This document shows positions 10,063 to 22,254 of a DNA stretch of 64,000 bases, in pieces. Origin of the DNA: Puccinellia tenuiflora (Eukaryota > Streptophyta > Magnoliopsida > Poales > Poaceae). Position 1 is the stretch's first letter. Every line of letters begins with the position of its first letter. The position numbers and the translations under genes were made by a program. The notes under the pieces are model-generated. The model was not told where the DNA came from. It did not search any database and saw only the letters and a program-made list of their open reading frames with translations. The stretch covers positions 338,667 to 402,666 of the forward strand of contig QRDG01000526.1 in assembly GCA_012064385.1 (NCBI GenBank), in the 5' to 3' direction.

Positions 10063-10649
10063 TAGGGGCGGACCCAGGACCCGTGCTACACGGGCTGAAG
10101 CCCGGGTCCAGCCCAAGTAGCGAACGGAGCATGTAGTGTTTAGTCTGCCCAAAACGACCAATTTCATACAACCTAGCCCCGTTTGGCCCATCAAATCTGC
10201 CGGCTGCAGCCCAACAACAAGCCACACTCTAGTCCCGAGCGATTTGGCAGCGATCAAACCGTCGGTGCTGCTGCGATCGATCTGGAAATCTCGTTCCCTA
10301 CTACGCGTCTTTCTCCCCTAACTACTCCTGGCGGTGCTGCCGGCCGCCGCTCCCGGCGCGGCGTGTTTTTCCTGCCTGCTGCTTCCTCCTTCAGTTCTTC
10401 TCCCTGTCCAAGACGCAGACGCACGAGTCACAAGAAGTAGCCAACGAACCAAGGCTACAAGTCTGCAAGGTCCTTGTGCTGGTAATTTTTGCTAGAAATA
10501 TTCATAGTAGTTGAGTTACATGTTGTCGGCACAAATCGTCCTCCGTTTAACTACTTGTTTAATTACTAGAGGCTAAGTAGCTAACTATTTTTGTTTAATC
10601 ATTTGCAATATATTAGATTTTAGATTGAGTGATTTTTTTAAAAGAAAAT

Positions 10650-10805
10650 GGCTCTAACAGAGCTTTAGTATGTCAAGGCGAAGGTAGCAATGCCGAGCAT
10701 AAAAGAGTGTGGATTGATCTTGATATGGATGATACTATTGCTGATCCTGGACTTCGGAAACCAATTGAAGATTTTGACGTTAGACGTCCATGTCAACCAA
10801 CATGA
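10650..10805 (+). pseudogene. hAT transposase fragment (zinc-finger MYM/TTF-type N-terminal part)
   Basis: The plus frame reads VWIDLDMDDTIADPGLRKPI, then DVRRPCQPT before a stop. The pattern 'DPGLR-hydrophobic-I ... VRR ... GPCQP' is the N-terminal signature of plant TTF-type zinc-finger/hAT-dimerisation transposases. Only about 40 codons remain; no zinc finger core or dimerisation domain follows, so it cannot supply transposase. Confidence 0.55.
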
Positions 10806-11054
10806 CATTATTCGACTGAAACTCCAACCAAGGGCAAAGGAGATCATTTATGGAAACTTGGTACCCATTTATATACTACTTTACATGTAGGTGATGACTA
10901 CAATATGCTTTTAAAATCCAATTCTTAAGTGCTCATGATTGTGGACCAAACCTTTTCTTGGTATTTTTCTAGCGAGAATGCATTCTTTTCATGTTTTATC
11001 ATAATTTTAAAGTTAATTGGAGACTAATTTAGGCAACTTATTATATAATTTTAA

Positions 11055-11449
11055 GAGAAAAACGCAGGTTTAGTACATGAAGTTGCCCCGGATGTGTGTT
11101 TTAGTCACAAAGTTGCAGAACACGAAATTCCGGTCACCAAGTTGCCACGCGTGAGCGTTTTGGTCAGTTTGCATACGTGGCAGTCTGTGTTTTTATAAAT
11201 ACCCCCCTGAAGTTCTGTTTTTTTACAAACCCCTCCCTAAAAAGTCAAAGAAAAATAGTTAAAAAGGACCTAGCGATTGAAATAAATAAAACTTCAGGGG
11301 GGTATTTGCAAAAACACAGACTGCCACGTATGCAAACTGACCAAAACGCTCACGCGTGGCAACTTGGTGACCGGAATTTCGTGTTCTGCAACTTCGTGAC
11401 TAAAACGCACATCCGGAGCAACTTCATGTACTAAACCTGCTTTTTTCTC
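11055..11449. mobile_element. Mutator-like foldback MITE (395 bp) with perfect 9-bp TSD
   Basis: Inverted arms start GAGAAAAACGCAGGTTTAG and, from the other end, GAGAAAAAAGCAGGTTTAG. They pair for about 170 bases on each side of a short centre near 11230-11290. The target duplication TAATTTTAA is identical at 11046-11054 and 11450-11458. Long hairpin and 9-bp TSD indicate a Mutator-type MITE. The transcript would fold into a near-perfect hairpin able to feed small-RNA pathways (inference). Confidence 0.9.
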
Positions 11450-11470
11450 TAATTTTAAACATGTCATAAG

Positions 11471-13645
11471 TTAGCCCCCTCCTTTATTCATTCCTGGGTC
11501 CGCCAATATCAGGTTAATATCTCTCAGAAACAGAGCTTTCCACTTCCTGAAGGATGGTACCAATTGTTCAAAAATGAAATCATTCCTGCATTTCCACAAG
11601 TTCCAAATCGCTGATATTGCCACCTCCAGGAAGCATGGACCAGTGTGACCTGCACGTGTAGCCAGCAAAGAATCTAATAGTGATCCTCTTTGCATCCAGT
11701 TTACCTTAAGAAAGGACCAACATCGCTGAGCAAAGGAACATTCAAGAAACAAGTGATCTCTGCCTTCAAGCTCCTGATGGTTACAGAGGACACAATCCGA
11801 ACTGGAGTTCAATTGCCAATGCTTGCGTATCATGAGGTCCCGAGTGTTCAATCTATCATTTATCATTAGCCATGTAAAGACCTTGTGTTTCGGCAGGCTT
11901 TTACACTTCCATAACTTAGTGTAAATTCCATGTTGTTGCAGACCTTGGAACATTTGTTTGTAATAGCTGGCTGGAGTATATTTCTCTGAATTGGTTTGAT
12001 AAATCCATCGATCAAAGCCCTCTCTAGCTTGCTGATCCTGGTTGAGCTCATGCAAGGTAAGGCTTAGCTGCTGCATTTCATCATATGCTTGCTCTGAAAG
12101 GGGCAGGAAGAATAAGGAAGGTAGATGAGCCGTATGAAGGGCAGTCTGTAGTGAGATATCAGGATCTAAAGCAAAACTGAAGAGTCGCTCAAAGTCGCTG
12201 GCTAAAATGCCCTGATCTGTCCATTTATCCTTCCACATAAGAGTTGAAGATCCATTACCAGGAGAACACTGAGTTACACCTCTATACTGCCAGAATAGCG
12301 AAGATATGTCCTTCCACCAAAAAGACCCCACACGGATCGAAGCTTGAGGAACCTTGTTCTGATAATAACAATGCCAGACTAGCTCCACCCAAGGGACAGC
12401 AGCTCTATTCATGAATTTGTGGAGATGTTTTAAAAGTAGGGCGTCATTCTGAAGTTGAAGATTAATTACTCCAAGCCCTCCAACAGCCTTTGGGCGACAA
12501 ACCTTGTCCCATGCCACGAGGGAATTGCAAGTCACATTCATATTGTCGTCTGTTTTAGCCCATAAGAAGTGTCTCCTGCGGTCCTGCCTCTGTCAATTGT
12601 TTTAATCAATGTCTTCTGTAGTTTAATTGAGCACATATAAATAGTCGGCAAGGCTGATAGAACAGAATCAATGTAGGTTAACCTCCCAGCATATGAAAGA
12701 AACCTTGACACCGCATTTAAGCGTCTCTCAATGCTATCCACTAACGGGGAAAGATCTTGAATTGTTGGTCTGGTGGTACAGAGAGGTAACCCTAAATATG
12801 TAAATGGCATCTGACCAACTTGACAGCCAAGGACAGCAGCCAACTGAGCGGTTTCATCATCTGAACAATTTATTGATACTAAGCTTGACTTGGCATAATT
12901 TACCTCAAGTCCTGTGGCAGCAGCAAAGTCATTAATAATTGTCTTCATTAGAAAAAGTTGATTAGGGCAAGCCTCCATAACTACAAGCGTATCATCAGCG
13001 TATTGGATAACAAGGAAGTCGTGGTTTGGTATTGGGAGAGGAGCAACCAACGAATCTTGATGGAAATGGAAATTTATCATAGTCTGCAAAAGATCTGCCG
13101 TTTCCACAAAAAGGAGAGGCGATAGGGGATCCCCTTGTCGAACACCTCTTTTGCAAGAAAATTTCTTCCCCGGCACGCCATTAAGGAGAATAGAAGAAGT
13201 CCCAGTAGACATGATATTAGATATCCATTGCAGCCAGATATCATCATAACCTTTGAGCTTGAGAATTTTCAAAATGGCTGCATGTTCCATCATATCAAAA
13301 GCCTTTTGAAAGTCAATTTTAAGTACCACAATACGCTTGCCAGATTGTTTGCATTGATGTAAATACACAAAGGCCCATCCTAAACAATCTTGAATATTTC
13401 TAGTCTTTAGGAACCCATATTGATTTCGGTGAACACCTTTCAGAATGACCTCTTGCAGCCTATTTGCTAGTAACTTAGTGATAAGCTTGATGCTAGAATT
13501 AAGCAAGGATATCGGTCTATAATCATTTGGAGTTTCAGGGCTAGATTTCTTTGGAATAAGAGTAATGAGAGAGTCATTAATACTAGTGAGATCTATATTG
13601 CCTTGCTGAAAATCCTTGCACAGATTATAAAAATCATACTTGATT
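11471..13645 (-). pseudogene. LINE (plant L1-type) reverse transcriptase, sense arm of an inverted LINE
   Basis: Two overlapping minus frames, 13701-12538 and 12541-11471, joined by a frameshift near 12575. RT motifs: DYRPISLLNSSIKLITKLLA, LKIDFQKAFDMMEHA, GVRQGDPLSPLLFV and the catalytic YADD in IQYADDTLVV. Thumb/connection: TYLGLPL and SRFLSYAGRLTYIDSVL. The second frame holds the zf-RVT region (CNHQELEGRDHLFLECSFAQ). Upstream endonuclease sequence is absent on this strand: at about 13640 the sense LINE stops abruptly at IKYDFYN and the next bases encode endonuclease on the opposite strand. The 3' end is cut at the hAT terminus near 11508, with no poly(A) seen. Confidence 0.85.
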
Positions 13646-14473
13646 AGTAACTTGGGTTTGGTAGAATTGCCAATTAAAGGAAGGAGCTTTACGTGGAGCA
13701 ATATGCAAAAGGATCCTCTCCTAGTTCAGCTGGACTGGTTTTTCACGACTGCAGGGTGGACCATCAAATACCCCAATTCTGTGGTAAATCCTCTCGCCCG
13801 CCCTGTTTCAGATCATATCCCATGTGTGGTAAGCATCAGCTCAAAAATACCTAAAGCCTCGGTATTTAGGTTTGAGAACTATTGGATTAGACAGCCAGGT
13901 TTCTATGATATTGTAGAGAACATTTGGGCTACTCAGATTTCAGGGAACTCGGCCAAACTCTGACTGCCAAGCTGAAAATATTAAGGAAAGCCCTCAAAAA
14001 ATGGAACGGTAACATCTCAAATATGGACTCAATGCTTGCAATCTGTGACAGAACTATTGCAATGACGAATGAGTATGAGGATTCCAGACCTTTACATATT
14101 ACAGAGTGGAATTTCAGACTCATAATTAAGGCCAGATTTCTTCACCTTACTAATTGCAAACGGGATCTTTGGAAGAGTAGATGCACAATTAGATGGGCAC
14201 GTCTTGGTGATGAAAATACCGCCTTTTTTCATTCCATGGCAACGGTCAGATATCGGCAAAATAACATCGCAAAATTTATTATGTCTGATGGGAGAGAGGT
14301 TAGTGAACATGAGGAAAGGCTGCTATACTTTGGGGTGCATACAAGGAAAGATTGGGTCAGGTCAGCACCATCTGTTTCCCTGAGTCACTGGAAAACCTCA
14401 TAGTTCCGGTGCAAGGACTGCAACGCTTATCGGCACCTTCCTCCACGACAGAAATAGATGATATTATTAAACA
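13641..14473 (+). pseudogene. LINE endonuclease end and linker, inverted arm
   Basis: The plus frame begins LGLVELPIKGRSFTWSNMQ, the C-terminal half of the apurinic-type endonuclease with its SDHIPCVV motif (catalytic His). The linker follows: RWARLGDENTAFFHSMATVR, usual between endonuclease and RT. Frame shifts lie near 13960 and 14390. The segment runs up to EIDDIIK at 14473, where a Helitron interrupts it; it continues at 35627. It is the 5' partner of the minus-strand RT at 11471-13645, in inverse orientation. Confidence 0.85.
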
Positions 14474-14499
14474 CTAGCAGCGTGCCCGTGCGTTGCAGC

Positions 14500-17030
14500 G
14501 GGAGGAAAAACAATTTTTGAACAAAAAAGTTGGCACATACCAAATATTACCCCTAAAGTTCGATTGACCTCCATAGCTTCATTAGTATCAAGTTGACACA
14601 TCAGAAAAATAGCTCGGTGGGTAAAAGATATATGTTTTGTACATTCTTATCTTTATGATAACTTGATATAAATATTATATGACCTCTTAGTATACATTGA
14701 AGATAGATGTACCAATGTGCTCTTCTGCTGTGATATATGCATGGCTTGCCGTCGTAATTGACTTTGTTGCATGGTGTGTTGCGTTTAAACTCGGTTGGCT
14801 ATAATTTGATCTATTCTAGCTTTTTTCCTTTGTTCTGGCTGTATATTTGCATATTTCTTCCTTTCCCACGCGCATTTTACTTTTCCTACTCGGGCGCTAA
14901 ATCTACATATTTTTTCCTCTCTTGTGTGTATTTTTTTTACAGTTGGGTTGAATTTCTAACTATTTTGTTTCGCTGATAAGCTTCACGACGCTTTTTTAGT
15001 TTTTTCTTCATTTTTTTCATTGGTCATCCTTACATATCGATCTCTATCCTTTTCTCTTTGTTGCTCTTTAACATCCATGATTGAAGATTGCGTCCGAAAT
15101 TGCTTGCCTGTATGAAAAAAATCTATACCGTATAGATATGTCGTTGATTAAAAAGAAGGAAGTGATTATATTTTGCATCATAAATAAAATATATGAATAT
15201 GAAGGTACTTGTAAATTGTTTTAATAAATAAGTTTTCTCTTACTGATCACTGCCCAGACCCTGGTACCATGAGAACTTCCGATTCGGCGATACGTGCACG
15301 TATAAACTTCAGTCTGCCTTCTTTGGGTTGCTGCCTCGCTAGTTCCGAAATTTCGTAGAAAATCTAAAAAAAAACGTCTCTTTGCGTTGCCGCACAACGC
15401 GATGTTTGCCACTAAAGAAGAATATTCACAACTAAACTAAAAAATATACATGAGCTATAGCAGTGGTACTCACCTGATCGAGAAAACAATTGACCGGGTA
15501 TGTGATGCCTGCTGGCCGGAGGTACCTGCAAACAGTAAAGAAAAAAACACATGGAGCTAGTGCTAATCTGAACTAAAAATAAATTGCCGTGCGTATGTGA
15601 TGCCCAGCTGCCCGCTGCCCGGCCGGCGGCCATACTTGCCAGGTTGCTGCAGCCACGTGATTGCTGACCTTAATTATGTACTACAAGATTGAACTCGGTA
15701 ACTAAAAGAATGCACAGCTGGGGAGAGATGCACTAAGGGAAAAAAAATGTGCTATGCTAAATCAATATTGCATAATTTATCCATCACATGGGCGACAGCA
15801 CTAAGCCACAAAAGCAGCGCCTCATCGACACACCACCCTGAGCATCAAGGATGAGCAGAAATAAGGAGCAAGGAGAGAATGCCTACCCTCATGTGCCCGA
15901 TAGCCGAGCACCCAATGATATGCAGGCTCGTGCGCATCTGCTTACAGTGTGCTGATCCACAGAACAGATCAACAGCGACCTCGCTGAAGTCCATGTGCTT
16001 GACAACGAAATCCGCCGCCGTCTGGTGCTTGATTGACCACCAAGTGAGGCATGAGGTTCCAGCATGTGTCCAAGGCCAGCAAAGAGCTCGCCGACCCGTA
16101 TGTCCAGCATGCATGCTAGGTTGAACGCCATCATGTGCCCAAGACTATCAGCGTATTAATTAACAAGCACGGTGCCCACCACCGTCGCGCCTCGTCCAAG
16201 ATGTGACCCAAGATGACGGTCCTGTAGCTGTAGGCCGGAACAGGTGGATTGTCGCGGCTGCTCATCCACCACTCGACTGGAGGCCGTTGGAATCAGGCAG
16301 CGGCAGAAAGGTGATTTAGGGATTCGACAGAGATCGGCCTAGGCTCTGTTGCCTCCGCCCTCCCACATCAGGGTCGAGTCCCACGAGCGGTCCTCCCGGC
16401 TGCCAGCTAGCTCCTCCCTCCTATGATCGTTCCTTGGCCAACTCACCTTCTTCGCGTGGCCCGACGAGTAGCAACCCACCAGTAGGGATTGAGGGAGGCG
16501 TGGAATAGCTGCACGTTCCAGCAACAATCGTCGTTGATATAGGCTTCGATTGTTTGAAGAGGTTGGCAGCGGAGGTCACGCGCGATGTTCTTGACTCTTG
16601 AGCACAGTTCTTTAAGCGTCGCTGCGCCGGTCGCACAGGCCGTAGTCTTCAACGTTGCGGATGAGCGCGGAACGGATGCGCTCGTCAAGCTCGACGCACC
16701 ATCTCGTCGTTGACGAAGCAGACCCAGCTGATCTCTCTGATCATGTCATCCGAGGTCAGCGCTCAGGAACCCTAGGTCGTACGCGAGACCATGGCCTGGG
16801 CCCCGGGAGTCGGGAGTCGGGACAGGTTTGATATCGATCGCATTGGACTGGGAAGGTTTGGCAGGTTCTCATATAGTAGAAGTAGTAATAGACGTCCAGG
16901 ATAACGATTTGTATACGGGTCCAAGACATATTACATCGATCTATCTCAAATAGGACGTAAATAGATGTATTTTGGTGGGAGGGCAAAATTGTAAAATAAA
17001 CTGACGTACCAACCAAAGAAGCCTTAATGC
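14500..17030. other. Helitron interior; possible captured fragments, no intact gene
   Basis: 14500-15800 is AT-rich and non-coding. 15840-16760 is GC-richer, with several short minus-strand open stretches, for example a reading through ADFVVKHMDFSEVAVDLF (about 16020-15967) and another through RVKNIARDLRCQPLQTIEAY (about 16600-16540), separated by stops and shifts. The higher GC and broken exon-like pieces suggest host-gene fragments captured by the Helitron, but I do not recognise the donor gene. Confidence 0.4.
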
Positions 17031-17509
17031 TTTTATTATTAGGTAAAGATATGGGTGGTGTCGTGTTTTGAATCACGGACACCGGGATTAAATGATACCC
17101 CTTTTTAGGTTCGGTATGTGGCGCGAAGCAGGCTGAGGAACGTCTTCCGCCCTGGGCTTCGTCTACGCTCGAGATCTACATGCTAACAAGCATCACAGAG
17201 ACACAAGGAGTTTACCCAGGTTCATGCCGCCCGAAGGTTAACAGCCCTACTCTTGCATGTCTGGATTGAGTGGTGTATCATGGTGTAGCTTTACAAGGGT
17301 GGTCGCGGGTGAGTACCCGGGAGGTGTTGGCTAGAGGTTGAAAACGAGCAGATCCTGACCCAGAGGAGATCACCTCCCGCCTAAGCTAATCCCTGACTTG
17401 TGCGCTACCTAGCCTAGCCTCCAACTCGCAGATGTTCTCCCCTCCCCTTGGGTGCCTCGGTCCTCCTTTTATAGGCTAAGTGGATACCACAGGTACACTA
17501 GTGGAAAAA

Positions 17510-17712
17510 AGGGCTTTTGTCCTGGGCCCAGAGGGCCTTTAGTCCCGGTTGCGCAACCGGGACTGCGCAATCGGGACTAAAGGCCCACCCCTTTAGTCCC
17601 GGTTGCGTTACAAACCGGGACGAAAGGGTCCCCACGTGGCCGCTGTCGAGCGCCCGGGGTCGGAGACCCTTTAGTCCCGGTTGGTAACACCAACCGGGAC
17701 TAAAGGTCTGCA
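17510..17712. repeat. left subterminal repeats of the CACTA
   Basis: Several copies of TTTAGTCCCGGTTG/CAACCGGGACTAAAGG in both orientations, some as near-perfect palindromes (for example around 17672-17706). These are the presumed transposase-binding sites of this CACTA group. Confidence 0.8.
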
Positions 17713-17965
17713 CGCTGGGTTTTAGGGTTTAGGGGTTCTTTTACTGTTTTTTGTTTCAATTTTTTTTCATTTATTGTTTTCCTTTTTAGGGTTAAGGTTT
17801 TGCATTCAATTCGACGGTACTACATATATATACAATAAAGAAGGAACCATTACACAACATCGTCATAAATATAAGATCAAAGTGTGACCTATTTCTTCGT
17901 CCTCTTGCAGTCGAACCTATTACATATATAGTACCATATATATACAATATCTCTTACGATCTCTA

Positions 17966-20900
17966 CTAGTAGGGATAATATTCTCCGCCTTTAGGTATGA
18001 CATGATCTAAGAAGAATGCCGCCAACTCCTCTTGAATTGCTCGCAGGCGTTCCTTTGGTAGGAGCCCGTCCCGCATCCGTTGGATCTAATTTAAAGAAAG
18101 GGGTCAATATTTATATATGAATGAATCTCAACACAATTGATGATAATAAAATAATATTGTGAACGTACTCGAAATTGTTCTAAGATTCTGCCCCTCTCAC
18201 AGGTCGTCTCGAGAATAAACTCGCAGACGTAGAATCCACATAAATTATTCCCGGATCCCTGCCTCGGGCACTTTACGAGAATATAGTTCAATCAAAATAA
18301 TAATCAATCGAAATGATAATGTTATTCAAAGTAGAATCAAACAGATGCGCGGGTCTAGCTAGTACTACTTACACTTAGTTCTTTAAATTCAAGCTTCTCT
18401 TTCCACTCACCCCGAGCCCAACTGGTGAACCGTTTCCAAGCCCTGGCAGGCAAAGAAAATGAATAAAGGACTTATTAATTACTAGATACTAGGAAATGAA
18501 CGAAAGTTGCCGATATAGTGCCATAATGGTTAAAATTACCTCTGCAGCATTTCAGCCATGTCTTCCCACTTCTCAGTCTCACTACGTAGCGGGTCCATGA
18601 CTAGTACTACTCCTTGGTCAGGAATAATGATTAGCAGAATATAGTGGAACCTGCGCATGCATAACTCGTCAATTACACTTAACATCGAGTAAATGAATAG
18701 AATGTGTATAACAAAGTAACACTCACCCGAAGTTGTAAGGAAATAGTATTTCCCTTTTGGTTTCCTGTCTCTTTAACGCCTGCACCAATGCGTCCTCCGT
18801 TTCATTGGGTTTATATTTTAGATTATATCCATGAACGACATCTGGGTCAACGAACCCAATGTCATATATTCGTCCTTGTTTGCATTCGAGAATCTTCAAT
18901 CTGCATTATAGAGTGAGGATAATTATACATGCAATGAACGAGCTGAGCTAGAGACTTAATTACAGAAGAAATACTTACAGACAATAGGCACTGACGATAG
19001 ATTTGTCGATGGCGTCTTGATTGAATAACTGAAATAATTCTTCAAATTCAATATGGATCTCGTCTTTTCCACGCAAGAAATGCTCATCTTTAATTCCCAA
19101 AATGAGATAGTTTGTCCCTTTCTTTGCTTCTTCCATGTACCACTGATGCAATCTTCGCATTTTGGTAGGAAGATTCCGGACCTCCTCCGGTCTGACAAGA
19201 GGCTCCCCGTGCTTGTATTTGTATTTGCACGGCTCAGCCAAGGGATACTCTTTCATAGAGCCTAAGTATTCAACCAAAGACACCCCAAGATTATTGGCCG
19301 CTGCTGTCATTAGTTTTGTATATTCCGAATCAACCGGGATATCGGAAAACACGTTGAGCAGGGGGCACGATTGGTATTTCTGTTCTCTGAGCTGGGCAAC
19401 TTTTCTCCCGCTTGCACGCGGCCGCTCCTTCTGAGATGTACGTGACTTAATAATAGAGCGGTCGTAGTCTGGTAGCGTTTCCTCAGCCGTTGGTCGCCTC
19501 AGGTTTTCCAATGTTCTCTTCACTTTTGCCGGATCTAATTTCGGCTCAGGCGGGGGCCGTTTCGGTACTAACTGGCGTGCCACATCTTCCTTTACATATA
19601 GCTCAAGTTCCTCTTGAGTCAGCTCGTAAGGTAACTTGGCAGGAGCAGCCTTCGCTTTCTTCTTTGAGGATTTACTCCGAGCTGTAGCACTAGCCGCCGG
19701 AGCGGCGCCAGTGGTGCTCTTCCGCTTTAGCACCCGTGGTTGAGGCAGCGGAGATGGCTGTTTCTGCTGAGGCGGCGGAGATGGCTCTTTCTGCAGAGGC
19801 GGCGGAGATGGTTATTTCTGCTGACGCGACGGAGACGGATGACGCGGCGGAGACGGCTGACGTGGTGGAGATGGCTGACGCGGCGGAGATGGCGGAGGTG
19901 GTGGAGATGGCTGGCGCGGCGGAGATGGCTGACGCGGCGGAGATGGCGGAGGTGGTGGAGATGGCGGAGGTGGTGGAGATGGTGGCCTTGGCTTCCAATT
20001 TGGAAGCACAATGTGTTACTTCCGCCACAGAATAGTAGTTTTTCTGCCATCTCTCAATGCAGTCTCCCCTTCACCTGTAGGGTAGTCAAGTTTCAGGTCC
20101 TCAAATCCCTTTATAACTTCATCCACTATGACAACAGCATAGCCATCTGGAATCGGAGAGGAATGGTAAGTTCCATTAGGTGTAGGAGGTAAGACTACGC
20201 CGACCGCCACCTTCACGGTTAGGTTCATCAATGGAGCATGTAGCTCACAATTTTCCCTCTCCGTGATATCATCCACGGGGTAGCGACGAGCCGAGATATC
20301 TGGCCGAACGAGCTCCGTGGAAGCCACGCTGCTTTTCCGTTGAGATGGTGGGCCGCTAATTTCCAATGCAGGATCTTCGTGCCGCTGAGATTGGCCGGTA
20401 GCTTGCTGGCTGGTAAGTGCATCTAGTATCTCCTGCTGCCTCGTTAGTTTTTCTTTGATCTGCTTCAGCCGGTCTGCCTCCTCTTTCTTTTTCCTCCCCC
20501 GGCTTCTATAAGTGTCACTGCAGTCGGGAAACCCATACTTCCACGGAACGGAGCCTTCTGTGCCTCGTGTTCGTCCACTGTGTTCTAGATTCCCGAGGGC
20601 GCGTGACAGCTCGTCCTTCTCTCTGTCTGGATGGAACTCCCCGGCTTCTACCTCCTCCATTATCTTTTTAAGTTTAGCGAGGGGGGTTGCAAGTTGTGCT
20701 TTTGTAAAAATGCACTTCCCTGTTTCTGGGTGCAACTTACCTCCATGCCCGTAGAACCAAAGCTTTGCCCGTTCAGCCCACTTCAGCGTCTCGAGAATTA
20801 TCCCTTTCTGAAGCAGGTCGTTCTCATCTTTCTCCAACTTAGGCTTGATAGCCCTGTAGCCACCTGAACCCATGCTATGGTGATATTCTTTCTTTGCAGC

Positions 20901-21702
20901 ATTTTTCTTATTTATTGCTGACCTTTTCTTAGCCTCCTCCGATTTCTTGTACTCGACAAATTCGTCCCACTGATCTTTGAGCTTCTCATACGCTCCGGTG
21001 AATTCCGGAGTCAATCCTTTCTGGACATAATCCCTGTTCAATCTTTTCTTCCAGTTGATAAATTGTTCGGACATCTTCTTAAGTGCCCACTCCTTGACCT
21101 TTTTCTCTATGGGATCCTTAATATTTTCATCCCCCTCTAACGGATGAGTATCGTCCTCTTCATTTTGACGAGGTATCGTGAAATTAGCCATGAGCGTTTT
21201 CCAAAGATTGTCTTTGGATCTATCATCGACATAACTAGCAGCTGAGCGTCGTCCACCCGTCTTTGGCTTATTCCAGTCTTGAACGGTGATCGGGATGGTG
21301 TCCCTAACAATAACTCCGCATTGACTTATAAATACCGTGGCATGCGACACGGGAAGAATCGGTCTGCCATCTTCAGCGATGACTTCGATCTTGTACCTTT
21401 CTTCACTCCCCAACCTTTTGGCTGGGCCTCGTTTGCTGTCAGAAGATTTGCTCGATCCGGAGGGCTAAAAGAAGAAAGAGCGTTAATATATGTATATACA
21501 AATCAAATAATGCATTTTGTCAACATACGGTTACTTAATATACCTCGCCGGACCCTGTAGTAATTACGGTTCGAGAACCGAAGCCGTCATCTACTATGTC
21601 CAACCCCTCACTGGAGTCGTTCAAAAAGCTCGAGACGTCATCATCACCACGGATCATATCCTCCAATATGTTTTCCTGATCTTCGTCTCTGTCGTGATCC
21701 AT
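17966..21702 (-). pseudogene. TNP1-like CACTA protein with C-terminal Ulp1-type (C48) protease domain, two nonsense codons
   Basis: Seven exons by GT-AG and frame: 21702-21544, 21464-18979, 18900-18727, 18650-18540, 18442-18373, 18270-18169, 18085-17966. All junctions keep frame and the last ends at TAG. Exon 1 is acidic (MDHDRDEDQENILEDMI). Exon 2 holds a basic, coiled-coil TNP1-like body (GRRSAASYVDDRSKDNLW, VPWKYGFPDCSDTYRSRGRK), a proline-rich SPPRQP/SPPPPP array, then a KRKS-rich linker and LPYELTQEELELYVKEDVA. Exons 3-7 form the protease: His in FHYILLIIIPD, Asp in VMDPLRSET, Gln in CPRQGS and Cys in NNLCGFYVCEFI, so the triad plus oxyanion Gln is complete. Two in-frame TAA codons (20016-20018 and 19812-19814) break exon 2. 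Role in transposition, or as a deSUMOylating-type protease, is inferred. Confidence 0.8.
19745..19990 (-). repeat. 18-bp proline-rich coding array in the TNP1-like gene
   Basis: Units of 18 bases around GGCGGAGATGGCTGACGC (plus strand) encode SPPRQP/SPPPPP about eleven times, with some 12-base variants and a Q/K-rich variant on the left. Replication slippage is the likely origin; several shadow ORFs arise from it. Confidence 0.75.
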
Positions 21703-22250
21703 AGTTTCTGCAAAGACAATTGACTTGTCATTAATTAGCAAAAAGATAAGACATATCAAAATTCATTAGCAAAGAGATAAGACATATAATTTTTAACAAA
21801 TATGTTAATTTTATAATTTTTAACAAGTCCTAAATTATTGCAATTTTTATTAACAACATAGATCAACCAATTTTTGGTAATTAATTGCCAATTCTAAAAA
21901 ATACTAAAATTTCTAACATTCTAAAATTTTCAAATTAAAAATTCTAACTAAAATTGTAATTAAAATTCTAACTAAAAATTCTAATTAAAAATTCTAACTA
22001 AAATTCTAATTAAAAGTTCTAACTAAAAGTTCTAACATTCTAAATTTTTCTAAAAAATCTAACTAAAATTCTAACATTCTAACTAAAAATTCTAACTAAA
22101 AGTTCTAACATTCTAATATTTTCTAAAAAATCTAACTAAAATTCTAACATTCTAACTAAAAATTCTAACTAAAAGTTCTAACATTCTAAAAATTCTAACT
22201 AACATTCTAATTTTTTCTAAAAGTTCTAACATTTAGCTAACAAATTTAGC
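21703..22250. repeat. AT-rich degenerate array (ATTCTAACTAAA)
   Basis: Upstream of the TNP1-like gene. From about 21890 to 22240 short units ATTCTAACTAAA, TTCTAACATTCTAA and AAAGTTCTAAC repeat irregularly about 25 times. No coding potential; the part nearest 21703 would be the 5' leader of the gene. Confidence 0.7.
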
Positions 22251-22254
22251 TAAG

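Larger units (their letters stand above)
10063..11508 (+). mobile_element. hAT-like element remnant (TTF/MYM-type)
   Basis: Ends are GGGGCGGACCCAGG at 10063-10076 and its complement CCTGGGTCCGCC at 11497-11508, the terminal pattern of grass hAT elements that encode TTF/MYM-zinc-finger transposases. An internal fragment of such a transposase supports this (10650-10805). No clear 8-bp duplication is visible, so one end may be secondary. The interior carries a Mutator-like MITE (11055-11449); the right end abuts LINE coding sequence. Confidence 0.55.

Noticed and set aside
14474..14478. Helitron border placed at a TA or CACTA boundary (CACTAGC at 14472)
   Set aside because: CACTA-like letters here are chance: only the A|CTAG border closes the LINE frame and is next to the hairpin expected at a Helitron 3' end.
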